From positions 64,157,001 through 64,221,000 of the forward strand of contig CM071596.1 of assembly GCA_036435485.1 (NCBI GenBank): a stretch of DNA of 64,000 nt. Reading direction: 5' to 3'. The notes beneath the pieces were generated by a model. That model made no database searches and was not told the origin of the DNA. It was given only the letters and a program-made list of their open reading frames with translations. How positions within the stretch are numbered: position 1 is the first letter of the stretch; every line of letters starts with the position of its first letter. Both the position numbers and the translations under genes were made by a program. Positions 23,033 through 33,559 of the stretch are shown in pieces. The DNA is from Saposhnikovia divaricata (taxonomy: Eukaryota > Streptophyta > Magnoliopsida > Apiales > Apiaceae).

Positions 23033-24207
23033 TAAATTCACTAGTAACTTGCAAGTTGGTCACGATGTTAAAAAAACTTTCAATCACATCATGAACTTAC
23101 AATTAGCTTGCAAGCACAATACTAAATTTTTAAAAGTTTGCACGACCGTTAAATTATGTTGAATTTCAACGGTTTTCCGTTAAAAAATAACACATTTACG
23201 GTTAGGTCATTGAACTATGTGCTAATTTTCAGTTAGGTCACTGACTGAAAAAAAATTAAATATTCAAAAAATATCTAACGAAATAATTTTTTTAAAAGAT
23301 TATGTTTTTTTAATTTAAATTGTAATCATTCAAAAAAATTAATATTAAAAAAGATTACACTTTTGGTATCACTTATTAATATCGAAAAAGATGGATCGAA
23401 AACTTGATATTTTTTAAAATATTTGTTTGCTTTTACCGATTTACTAGCATATAAAATAAATGGATATTTTCAATTCTAAATTTAATTAAATTATAAATTA
23501 AATAAATGGAAAAAAGAGATATCTAAATATTTGTTTAATTGTATCGATTTATAAGCATATGGGTTAAAGCGGTATATACAAATTAAATTTAATTAAAATG
23601 TAATTATTTGGAAAAAATGTAAACATTTGATTTTTTTTACCTTTTATCATTATTGAAAAAACTTGTTATCTTTTCGTTTACTTGTATTTATTTATAAATA
23701 TATGTATTGAGTTGGTATGCATAATTTTAAATTTTATTAAAGAAAAATCATTCGGATTTTTTTTAAAATTTAATCAATTAAAATTAAATTTGGCTAATGA
23801 CCTAATTGAAAGTTGTTATCAAGTCCAGTGACCTATTTGCAAGTTTCATTGTGGCATGTCAGCAATTACGTCATCTTTCCGTTAGAATTTTTAACGGAAG
23901 TGACGGCAATTACAAATTTGCAAGTTTTTAAGTACTTCATTAGTTGACTGAAAACTTTTTTAACTTCATGACCTACTTACAAGTTACTAATGATTTCAAT
24001 GACCAATTAGCTTTTTTACTCCCTTTTATTTGAGGTGATTTTTTAGATGCCATGTTTATCTTTTACTGTCCAAATCAAGTACCAAACTTCTTGAGGATTA
24101 TCTATTTTGCAATGAAATTGGAATCAACCGACTGGATGGCCAAAAAACTTGAAACTATTTATATTACTAAATGTATTGGGAGAAATGCAAACTGATACTA
24201 TTGGATT

Positions 24208-24223
24208 AAGAAAGATTTTTGCT
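24208..24223. repeat. Left target-site duplication of the composite insertion
   Basis: AAGAAAGATTTTTGCT here is identical to 28819-28834. The upstream TT gives a TT/AAGAAA cleavage context like that of L1 endonucleases. The last three bases, GCT, also continue the complement of the primer-binding site, so the exact edge has a 3-bp overlap. Confidence 0.7.
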
Positions 24224-24732
24224 CTGATACCAATTGTTAAGCCGAATACACAATTATAATCAAGATCGTATGAGAGATTAACAATAAAATACGCATTTAA
24301 ACAATTAAAAACTGATTGAAATTAATAACTCCTCTCTCAGTGATGTAAAATATCACAGAGAGCTGCTTAGGTTACAATGAATAATGTTTCACAATGATCG
24401 ATACCCTTCTAGGGTTAACCTAACTGTATTTATAAGATATACAACTGCTATACAATCGATAATTGATACTCCTATAAATTAGCTATACAATTAATATCAA
24501 TTACGATTGCTACACGTCTCCTTAGTCAACTAAATCTCGTTGACAGCTATCCAATCTTCAAAGATATTGCTTCCATAATAATTCTTCAAACACTGTTGAC
24601 CAGTAGATGCTGCCTCCAGACAGAGTTTAACAAACTCTATCGAGCTTCCATCTGTCAGCATTTAACTAAACTCTGACTACTTCCAGCTAAACTCTGATAA
24701 TTCAAGAGCTTTAATCCTTAATTTCCTCAACA
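24221..24732 (-). repeat. Complete LTR with adjoining primer-binding site
   Basis: On the minus strand an LTR runs from TGTTGAGGAAATTAAGG (24732) to ATTCGGCTTAACA (24235). AT and TGGTATCAGAGC (24232-24221, tRNA-iMet-type primer site) follow. A TATA-like CTTATAAATACAG lies near 24430. An ORF end lies upstream on the same strand, so the order is interior-LTR-primer site, which a single linear element would not have. It therefore comes from tandem or read-through retroelement sequence. Confidence 0.6.
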
Positions 24733-24754
24733 TCTGGTGTTGATCTGAGATAGT

Positions 24755-25836
24755 CTATAAGTAATCTTCGTTCTGCATTTTCAAGTTCTGTTGCATAACT
24801 TCCTTAATCTCCTTCAGTTTAGGATCATCTTCACCAGTTTGGTAGATAGCATAGCTCAGATCATAGATTTTGTTTCTTCTCATCTCATTCCCCAGTCTGA
24901 TGAACTGTGCTTTCTCTGACTCTGAGTTAAAATCAGGAACTATTATACCCAGGTCTGTCTTCAGTTTAGCATCATCCTTCTTCATTTCAACAATATTCCC
25001 ATGATAATCTTTGTACTTTGGGACATATTGACTGTTGTATTTCATACCTCTAACTGCCAAATTATGCAGCATCTTCTTTTTTAGCACATTTGCAGCTTGT
25101 TAAATCCTTTGATTTTTCACCTTGAAGAGATATAGAACGTATTCTAATTCCTCCCATAGCTTCAAATCAAGATCATACTCACCAATTTTGTACTTCCATG
25201 AAATACAGTAGAAAATCTTTATTCAAACTTCTTTGATGAATCAACTGTACTGACTCCAGTCTGTCTAAACTCTCATGAGTAACACCAAGACCTGTAACAG
25301 CCAGTGATGAAGGATCTCGAGGACCAGTATTCATTCTGACTTCTTTATGAGAGCCCAATCCAGATTTATCTCGACCTTGCTTACCTGTTAAAGCACTACC
25401 ATGTAGAAAATCAGTAGTAGTACCTCCAGTCATCAGAGTTGGATCATGAAGTGTTGGTTTTCCAAAAACCATTTGCATCTGGGTAGATAAAGGTCTTTGT
25501 ACAACTTGTGTAGCAACAGAGGTTGTATTCTTCTTCTTTGAACCCTCTCCTTCTTTAGCAATGCCTTTTAGCTTCAATCTAGCTTCAGCTTCTGCTGGTT
25601 TCTTAGATACTTGTGATCTTTGATCAGCACCAACATTTTCTTTAATCACAATGCCTTTAAGAACAGGCCTAGGAGCTTTTTCTTTCTTCTTAAATTTTCC
25701 AGACTTTAAAGCTTTCTGATGTTCTTCTTGTAGATTCTTTTCTTCAGCTTTAATCTCTTCAATAGTAACTCATTCTTAATTTTCTTCCAGAAATAACTTA
25801 GCAGCCCATTCATCATACATTCAGTGTTTACTATGA
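24755..25836 (-). pseudogene. C-terminal part of an LTR-retroelement ORF, unknown function
   Basis: Read on the minus strand, the stretch starts near D-E-W-A-A-K-L-F-L and continues through a Lys/Glu-rich linker to a 156-codon open part (25649-25179). Two frame breaks (about 25200 and 25100) lead to a last open part (25087-24755) with a Lys-rich, helical sequence. It ends 22 bp before the LTR. I recognise no enzymatic domain. It looks like the tail of the same kind of retroelement ORF whose N-terminal part lies at 25852-26447. Confidence 0.5.
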
Positions 25837-25851
25837 GAGTTTGTGCATTAA

Positions 25852-26447
25852 GTGTTTACTGATTTACTTTATGGATTTTATGAAAAATTAGATGCTCTAA
25901 AAATTGAATTGGTAAACTCTGCTATACACACACATATATTCACACCTGTGCAGTTTTTGAAAGGATTATTGTTTGTTCCTAACAATTATGCAACCCCATT
26001 GAACAATGAAAACGTTCCAGAGGCGTTTCATTTGATTCAAAACTTTTTGGGAGATTCAGAGATTGGTATAGCTCTAGTCGAACCACAAACGCTTTCTGCC
26101 ACGCAGATTGCTACTTTCTGGACAAACTCTGTGTATGACGATGGAGGTGAGCATGGGAATCCATCAATCATTTTCACTTATGAGGAGACAGAGTATGTGA
26201 TTACTCCTACAACAGTTAGAGATACTATGGGTTTCGACACTCACAATTCATACAGTGTTGTTGGTGAGAATCAATTGAAAGAGATGTTACAGCAGCTTGG
26301 GTTTTCTGGTTCTTTAGACAAGCTTGGTAATGTAAAAAGGCCAAAGCTCAGGAAGGAATGGAGTTTCTTCTTTGATTGCATCGCAAGGGCTTTTGGCAAG
26401 AAAGTCACAAACTGGGATGTCATTCCTACTGACAGCCTTCAAATCGG
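25852..26447 (+). pseudogene. N-terminal part of an LTR-retroelement ORF, interrupted by a LINE
   Basis: About 199 codons are open. The motif R-K-E-W-S-F-F-F-D-C-I-A-R-A-F matches the E-W-x-F-F-x-x-I-A-x-x-F motif at the start of the window, so both are the same family. The sense breaks off at 26447 after L-Q-I-G, where LINE reverse transcriptase sequence begins. In the other copy the protein continues here with a GFSIAHNRRINFG-like stretch. The real start is lost: a TAA lies directly upstream of 25852. Confidence 0.55.
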
Positions 26448-28818
26448 GTCTTAAGATCGATATTTCGAAGGCTTACGATAGGTTGGAGTGGTCTTTTATA
26501 AGAAATATGATGTTCAGGTTTGGTTTTAGTGAGATATTGATTGAAAGGTTAATGAAATTCACTACATCAGTGTCCTACAGGTTCTTGCATAACGGGGAGG
26601 AATTTGGGAATGTTGTTCCTCAACGGGGACTTCGTCAAGGTGATCCAATTTCTCCCTATATATATATTATGTGTGCTGAGGGACTGAGCTCGACAATTAG
26701 ACGTCATGAAGAGGTGGGGTTAATTCATGGATGTCGGATTGCAAGGGGAGCACCAGCTATTTCTCACCTATTGTTTGCAGATGATTGTTATCTGTTCTTC
26801 AAAGCAAACGAGGGAGAGGCAGGTACAATGAAGAATATATTGCAGAGGTATGCTAGTATTTCTGGACAGTTGGTTAACTTTAATAAATCTGCAGTTACTA
26901 TCTCATCTAATACGAAGGTGGAGGATCGAATAGTTGTGTGTGAAAAACTGGGAGTGCAAGAGAGTATTGATTCGGGTAAGTATTTGGGTATGCCAATGAG
27001 AATTGGTAAGAATAAGCAATCAACATTTAGTTTCTTGGTTGATCGCGTGGATCAGAAACTACAAACATGGAGTGTGCAAAGTATCTCTAAAGCGGGGAAG
27101 GTTACACTGTTAAAGACAGCGGCTCAGTCCATCCCGAATTTTTGGATGAGTCTTTTATTGATTCCTGGGGAGATTTATGACAAGATTGAGAAAAGGATGA
27201 ATAATTATTGGTGGGGTGGTGGATGAGGGAATCGGGGTAATAGATGGATGTCATGGGAGAGGCTGTGTGAAGTTAAAGAAGCCGGGGGGGTTGGGGTTTC
27301 GGAAATTAACGAGTTTAATGTTGCTATGTTGGCTAAGCAAGCGTGGAGATTGATTAATAATGCTAATCCGTTAGTCACAGATATTATGAAGGCCAAGTAT
27401 TATGCTCATACAGATTTTTTGAATGCGACGTTGGGAGCGAATCCATCTTATATGTGGCGTAGTATTTTAGCATCTCAGGGAGCGATTTTACAAGGGTGTA
27501 GGAGGAAAATTGGGAATGGTCAAGATACGAATATGTGGAAGAATCCATGGTTGCCTTGTGAGATAAATGGTTTTTTGACAAGTCCATTGTACAGTGAACT
27601 TGAAGATGCCTCAGTGAGTGGGTTGATTTCTGAGGATCATAAATCATGGGATATGGATGTTGTGAATGAGTTATGTAATGAGCGAGACAGAGGTTTGATT
27701 CAATAAATTCCTTTACCTAGGATGAACAGATAAGATTCCTGGTACTGGTTATGGGATGGTAAAGGGGAGTTTAAAGTCAGGAGTTGTTATAGGAAAATAC
27801 GAGGGGAGAGTGGTGGTCAAGAAGGTGGGTTTTGGAAAAAGTTGTGGAATCTGCAGTTGCCGGGTAAAACTGTGAATTTCTTATGGAGAGCTTGTCATAA
27901 TGTCCTGCCTACAGCTGTGGAATTGTTATGAAAGCAAGTCGATCTGAGTGTATTATATACATGGTGCCATGGTCACGTGGAAGATGCTACTCATACGATG
28001 TTCACCTGTAGTTTTTCTCGAGCTTTGTGGACAGAAGTAGGGTTGTAGGAGCTGTCAATGGGTGAATCTGGAATGATGGTTAAAGGTATTCTGAAAAGGG
28101 AGTTCAGTAATGGTACTCGAGAGAGATGTGTGAAGATTGGTTTATTTTGCTGGGGATTGTGGACAAGGCGTAATACATGGGTTTGGGAAAAGAAACCTAT
28201 GTCGGTGTTTGGTGTGAGGTCTATGGCAATGAGTATCTTACAGGAATGGCAGCATAGTCAGGAGAGAGTTGGGAAAGAAAGAGAGGGAGTGCAGAAACTA
28301 AACAGGCAGTAGTGTAAACCACCTGAGGGATGGGTAAAAATAAATTTGGATGCTGCATGTAGTAGTCAGACGGGGGAGATAGGAATTGCATGTGTAGTTC
28401 GTAATGACCGTGGGGATTTTCTTCGAGCCATGAGTAATAAGTTTAGTAGTAGTACGCGTGCAAGGGAGGCAAAGGCATTGTGTTTAAGGGAAACATTGAT
28501 ATGGATCAAAAGTTGGAGGAATCAGCGATGCATATTTGAGTTGGATTCTAAACTGGTGGTGGACGCAATTCATGGTGATCGGGGGAACTCAGTCTTTCAC
28601 ACCATTATAGATGATTGTGTCAGTTTGTTAAAACACTTTTATGAGTTAGTAGTTTTTGAGTATCGATCTGCGAATACTGTAGCTCATCTGTTAGCACGAG
28701 CTGCATTTTCTATGCCAGGTTTGATGGAGTGGTCTCATACTGCTCCTGAGATTATCCGATGTAACCTTATTTCTGATGTGATTTAATTTAAGCAAGTGCA
28801 TTTTTTCAAAAAGAAAAA
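26448..28818 (+). pseudogene. 5'-truncated L1-type LINE ORF2 (RT, zf-RVT, RNase H-like)
   Basis: The first part is a non-LTR reverse transcriptase missing its N-terminal fingers: K-I-D-I-S-K-A-Y-D-R-L-E-W, then R-G-L-R-Q-G-D-P-I-S-P-Y, then the catalytic F-A-D-D near 26778. Next come the W-W-G-G-G region, a zf-RVT domain (about 27760-28040) and an RNase H-like RVT_3 domain (28346-28786). All are in one frame, broken only by stops at 27224, 27704, 27731, 27929, 28046 and 28310, with no frameshift seen. A short 3' UTR and A-rich tail follow. It is dead. Confidence 0.85.
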
Positions 28819-28834
28819 AAGAAAGATTTTTGCT
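28819..28834. repeat. Right target-site duplication of the composite insertion
   Basis: AAGAAAGATTTTTGCT follows the LINE A-rich tail. Two or three of its leading bases could belong to the tail, so the sure match is about 14 bp. Confidence 0.7.
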
Positions 28835-28982
28835 AGCACGGTATATATATAATTGCACTGTCCATAGTTTTCAATATTGTGTTCATATTTTACCATAATT
28901 CTTAATACCATTACTTATATTTGTCATAAATGAGTTTCTTGTGAGCAGATCTATCAAATAAAAATCCCCCGCACCCCTCAGG

Positions 28983-29278
28983 TTGTGTTTGGTTGGGGAG
29001 AATGGAGTGGAATGGATAGAAATTAAAGGAACACAATAAACATGAAAGGTAAGATTTTAAAAAAAATGAGTGGGTGCAAATTTTATATGATAGGATTTTG
29101 GAAGAAAATAGGTTGGAGGGAGAATGGATCATTCATTTTCAAATTGGTGTGTTTAAACTTTAGCTTAGGTGGTTAGGAATGGAATGAGGTAAGGAATGAA
29201 ATTTTTAAACATTTAACTATATTATTATTTAAATTCTATTCCATTCCCTCCAATTTAATTCACCCCAACCAAACACAA
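28983..29278. mobile_element. MITE with TTGTGTTTGGTTGGGG ends
   Basis: The inverted ends TTGTGTTTGGTTGGGG (28983-28998) and CCCCAACCAAACACAA (29263-29278) are perfect complements. Subterminal GGAGTGGAATGGA / TCCATTCCCTCC words also pair. The size is 296 bp and it is non-coding. No convincing target duplication was found, so the superfamily is open (hAT-like is possible). Confidence 0.65.
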
Positions 29279-29311
29279 TATCAATAATCACTTTTTCTTG
29301 TAGAATTCTGA

Positions 29312-29392
29312 CATTTTCTCCTTTGTGACGACATAATCACGTTGAAGGGAGCCGAAGAGGTTTGTTAAGGAGGGTTTTTGAATTTCTTTTCC
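29312..29392 (-). pseudogene. Nucleoredoxin-like exon fragment
   Basis: The minus strand reads K-P-S-L-T-N-L-F-G-S-L-Q-R-D-Y-V-V-T, matching K-P-S-L-M-T-L-L-G-S-S-Q-R-D-Y-V-I-T at the end of exon 2 of the gene at 34278-40108. Only about 80 bp is preserved, with no neighbouring exon. It is a duplicated gene scrap about 9 kb from its paralogue. Confidence 0.6.
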
Positions 29393-30398
29393 ATCTTGTG
29401 TATCATGTGTACATATATAACTAGCTTTATAGTTTGTGCAAGTCACGGGCTTGATAGGGAAATTATGTTAATATGTATTTGTGTTGCTCTATATTCAAAT
29501 AATTAAATGGTATTTTCAATGTGTTGATGCTTAGAATGCAAATAAGTACAAGAGGGATTATGTGTTCACGGTGTATATCAACTATATAGCTAAAAATAGG
29601 TATCATTTGCAATGGGCTAATCTCATTTCAAGGATTACCACTTGCCTGAGTGGGGAGTATAAAAGTATTTACATAAATAGTGACTGTTCTGAACTTGCAT
29701 ATTAGCAAAAGATCGATACGACTGAAGAATTTATACGAGAGACTGGCTTCAAATTGCTTGGGGATCAACCGTGTGATCCAAAGACCATGAATCCTAACAC
29801 CACGAAACCAAGTGACTTAAATTAGTGCTTCAGTTTTTTGTTTGAGCTGATATTACCAGAATGGGCTGGACCTAAATTTTAAAAATAGAGAGCAAGCAGA
29901 AGAACTTCCCAAACCCATATGTCATAAGAAAGAGATAATAGATCGATGCGTTTTCTGTTACATTATAATTAAATATGTTAATATATAGGTGGTTAATGTC
30001 CATGCAATTTACCGCACGAGCTTTGCTAGTAAAATCATGTTAATATTTTTGCAACATGTAAATGCTTAGTATGCAAAACGTATGTAAGAAATTATCTATT
30101 CATGATGATTGATATATGTACCACTAAAAATAAGTAAATTTTAATGTGTTAATCTCTTTGAATGAATGTTCAAAATGACAGAGTTATGAGCATATAAGAA
30201 TTTATATTAGTAGTGACTGTCTGATCATCTATAATCGATTTGTGCATTTTGACCCGGATTAAGAGATATGCGTAAGATATAAATTAATACACAAATCATA
30301 GTATTTATCTTCTGAATCCAAGTAACTTGTTTCTACTATAGAATAAAAAAATGCTACATAACTATGTACTGTTCGAAATATTCTCAAAATTTTATAAT
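29393..30398. other. Intergenic DNA with a diverged ~580-bp direct repeat
   Basis: No gene is seen. Segments starting near 29434 and 30003 share GTTAATAT, ATGCTTAG.ATGCAAA, TATATAGCTAAAAATA/CACTAAAAATA and a TAGTGACTGT word. Each has a worn CACGGGC or CGCACGAGC stretch near CTAG, suggesting two old Helitron-like ends. Confidence 0.35.
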
Positions 30399-30860
30399 AT
30401 AATCAAAACTAATATCTAGCATAGTGATAAGGAATCTCACTTTTAAGTTAGAGGTCAAGGGTTAAATTTCCATTAGAAACAATTTTTTTATCATTAATAA
30501 AATATAGAAGGGATAGTTTAGTAATTTCATGATAATTAAATTGTCTCACGATATATTAATAATGAGTTTTATAATATATTCAAAATTGATGTCTAGTATA
30601 GTGGTAGGGAATCTTTTTTCTAAGTTAGAGGTCAATTGTTCAATTCTCTTTAGGAACAATTTTTTTATCATTAATATAATATATGAGGGTTGTTTCATGA
30701 TATATTAATAATGAGTTATAATATATTCAAAACTCATGTCTAGCATAGTGATAAGGATTCTCACTTACAAGTTAGAGGTCAAGGTTCAATTCTCACCTTA
30801 AACAACTTTTTTATCATTAATATAATATAGAAAGGGTAAATTAGTAATTTTGCGTTGAAT
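30399..30860 (+). mobile_element. Three tandem tRNA-like SINE units
   Basis: Units begin TCTAGCATAGTGATAAGGA (about 30415), TCTAGTATAGTGGTAGGGA (about 30592) and TCTAGCATAGTGATAAGGA (about 30738). Each is followed by AAGTTAGAGGTCAA, a B-box-like GGTTCAATTCT or decayed form, and TTTTTTTATCATTAATA. The third has the GGTAAATTAGTAATTT tail of the unit at 16311. A tandem array is unusual for SINEs. Confidence 0.5.
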
Positions 30861-31101
30861 AAATTGTCTTACAAACCCCTAAGTTGTGCTATTAATAATA
30901 TAATAATAATAATAAATAGATAATAGATTTCTTTTTCTTGGTGAGTCAAAATCAAATTAAGTGAGAACACAGTTTCATCCAAAATCCACAACACACAGAT
31001 AAATTATCTAAAGAAGATCATACAATTCCCTAGTTATGTTAAAATCGCAAATAAATTCACCTCTAAATGGGTCAAATTTAAAAGATTAATTAAAAAAGGA
31101 A

Positions 31102-31308
31102 TAATACTAGAGGTACCAAATTTGGTATAAAAATAGATACAAAATGACACGTGTCATGTCCTGATTGGTTTGATGTGATAGACCTGCGTGCATTCATATG
31201 GATTACAATCAATAAAAATATTCTATTAACACATCATCAATGTCACGTCATTTTGTACAAATTTTCTGTACCTAATTTGGTACTGTTGACTGTAGTAAGT
31301 AGTATTAC
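31102..31308. mobile_element. Small MITE-like inverted repeat
   Basis: The left arm (AATACTAGAGGTACCAAATT, ACAAAATGACACGTG) is complementary to the right arm (GTCACGTCATTTTGTAC, CTAATTTGGTACTG, AGTAGTATT). It is about 207 bp and non-coding. Target duplication is not clear. Confidence 0.5.
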
Positions 31309-31311
31309 CCT

Positions 31312-32791
31312 TCAAAGAGTCAAAGTTAGTTACCTCTAAAAGGGTTATGTTGAGAAGGCTGCAAGTAAGGTGTAAGAATTTATAAAATGAGTAAAATGCA
31401 CTTTATGTACTCGTATTTTGTGTGTCTGATCACTTGAGATACAAGACTTCTAAAACTAGCATTTGTTATACTGGATTTCTAACTTTTTTATAATGTGTGT
31501 ATAATCGTCAAATATTACTAGCTTCGTTAATTTTTTCAAGAGCATTTCAATATTTTCATCATCATCTTCTTCCTCAAACCCATTTGCATCATTATTGAAA
31601 TTTTTAAGAAGTTAAAATTTTAATGTCTCTTTCATTTTTTAACGAAATCAAGTCATTCAAGTTGCAACAAAATCATATTTTTCTCCTCTACATATTGATA
31701 TTGATTTTTACTATCAATATTTTAATTTGGTGAAAACAATTTAAAATGACATGACTAAAAATGTTATGCATACGAATTCTTGAAATTAAACATTTGATAG
31801 TTATAACTGATATCCCATTGTAGAAAAGAAAGAGATGACTTTAATGCAATTTAAATGAGCCTATTTTGTTATGAAACGAATGATATATTCGTGTTTTAAG
31901 TTATCACAAAGATTATCAATGGTGGAAATGGGTTTGAGGAAGAAGATGATTGATAAAAGACGAATTTACCTTGAATTTCTTAACGGTGTTAAATTAATTT
32001 GATGAAAGACATATATTATAAAAAAGTTATAAGACCAATATAACAAATGCTAGTTTTAAAAGTTTAGTATCCAAAGTGGATACCCAAAATATGAGTACAC
32101 AAACGGTATTTCACCCTAAAAATGATGTATATATCCGTAACAATCTATCCATCTATATGTAGTCGAAACTTATAAGTTCGGTAGTCAATCAATCGATGTG
32201 GTATTTTAATTTTGACACTTGCATTTTAATCCTTAGTTTGTTATAATTTTTTTATCTATCATTTAATTAATAAAATAAAATATTAATATTATAGCTAGCA
32301 CAACCAATCAATTTCCTTTTACACGTAAAACACATTTCCTTTTTTAATTTTTAATAACTAATCAATTTCTATTTTCAGGTAAAACATATTATCTTTTATA
32401 TTTCATCTAGCTAAAATTTCTCCTTTACTAAAAATAACACAAATTTGTTCACGTTACCTATTTTATTTTATTTTTAACTAAAATGTATTATTTGTCAATA
32501 ATATTACGGGTAATTTTATTTAAATAAAATAAAATAATAGTATTATAATAAATAGTACCTCCTTTTACCTTTTTCAATTAAACTGTGTCATTTTTTCTAT
32601 AGATTCAAACATCCTTCCTTTTCTATTTTAAAAATTATGAGAAACATATATATAATCATTATCAAATCATACTTTTTATAATTTTAAGCCTACAAAATTC
32701 ATGTTTTAAAATTTTTAATTCAAATTTAAAAAAATAATATTAAAACAAATCTATGTATTGGGTTTAAACTAGCGAATATAAGTTTAGTTCT
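31312..32791. other. AT-rich intergenic DNA, no gene seen
   Basis: No credible coding or RNA gene is present. At 31400-32100, ACTAGCATTTGTTATACTGG and its inverse CCAATATAACAAATGCTAGT, with matching flanks, form a long imperfect inverted repeat (about 31385-31510 against 32030-32120), so an old fold-back element is likely. Confidence 0.4.
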
Positions 32792-32808
32792 AATATGTTG
32801 CCACTTGT

Positions 32809-32953
32809 ATTCGATTGCACAATACCTTGCTAAACTTGTGCCTTTTGGCTTAGAACAAACGTGGACAAATCACTGCCCTGCTGAGATCTGTCCCTATGTA
32901 CTTTCAGACATTTTGTCTTGATTAATGCACTTGTTTGACCCTCAAAAAAAAAA
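32809..32953 (+). mobile_element. 145-bp LINE 3' tail insertion with 17-bp target duplication
   Basis: It is flanked by identical AATATGTTGCCACTTGT at 32792-32808 and 32954-32970. The insert ends in a run of about 10 A. It encodes the tail of an RNase H-like LINE domain (A-K-L-V-P-F-G-L-E-Q-T-W), as expected for an extreme 5' truncation. Confidence 0.8.
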
Positions 32954-33559
32954 AATATGTTGCCACTTGTTATGAGTACTAGCTTTATACTCAGTACGAT
33001 GCACAGGATGCTTTGTAAATATGATTTATGAAATTTTCATATAATTTTTATTTCTACAATTTTTTTTGGGAAAATCGTAAAATAATGTGTGCAGACTCCA
33101 ATAAATTGATGATACTCATTTTATTAATATTTCTTTTTATTATTTTAACTGTTATTGTATTTTTTACTTGAAATTTAATGTTTTTCTAATTTAGTTTATT
33201 AAATATTGCTATCTTTTATACTTTTTTCACTTAATAAGTTTATTATACTCTATATACTTAACTTTTATTTTTCTGTGAAAAATTTCAAATTAATACCTTT
33301 AAATTCTATTTATAATTTTTGAAATAAAGTGTACAATTTAACAATATTTTAACTTCTACTTAATATTATTTTAAAATATACGGAGTAACTATTATTAGTA
33401 CTTCTTAAATGACACGTCCGTCTTGTCATATCAATTAGATAATGTCTAAAATCTTATTCATAATTTTTATAATTTTATAATATTTTTAATTTCTATTTAA
33501 TCTTATTTAATAATATAAAATATAATATTTTTGAAATGAACTCCCTTGCGCTAATTATA

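Larger units (their letters stand above)
22516..24023. mobile_element. Fold-back Mutator-like element, GGTCA family (copy 1)
   Basis: It is flanked by TTTTATTTC (22507-22515) and TTTTATTTG (24024-24032), a 9-bp duplication with one mismatch. The left arm (GGGTAAAATAGTTAATTGAT, then ACTAGTAACTTGCAAGTTGG after the nested MITE) is complementary to the right arm, which ends TTTTTTACTCCC. The arms carry repeated GGTCA(T/C)TGA and AACTTTCA words. The interior is AT-rich without a gene. About 1.0 kb of the span is its own sequence; the rest is a nested MITE at 22542-23032. Confidence 0.7.
24224..28818 (+). mobile_element. Composite LINE-mobilised insertion (LTR-element pieces plus L1 3' half)
   Basis: The segment is bracketed by identical 16-mers AAGAAAGATTTTTGCT at 24208-24223 and 28819-28834, with an A-rich tail (AAAAAGAAAAAAA) just before the right copy. 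This is the form of an L1 insertion with a cut at TT/AAGAAA. Reading 5' to 3' on the plus strand it holds: a primer-binding site, an LTR and the ORF end of an LTR element, all inverted (24224 to about 25836); an ORF fragment of the same type of element in plus orientation (about 25837-26447); and the 3' half of an L1-type LINE (26448 to the tail). The inverted 5' part fits twin priming. Confidence 0.6.
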
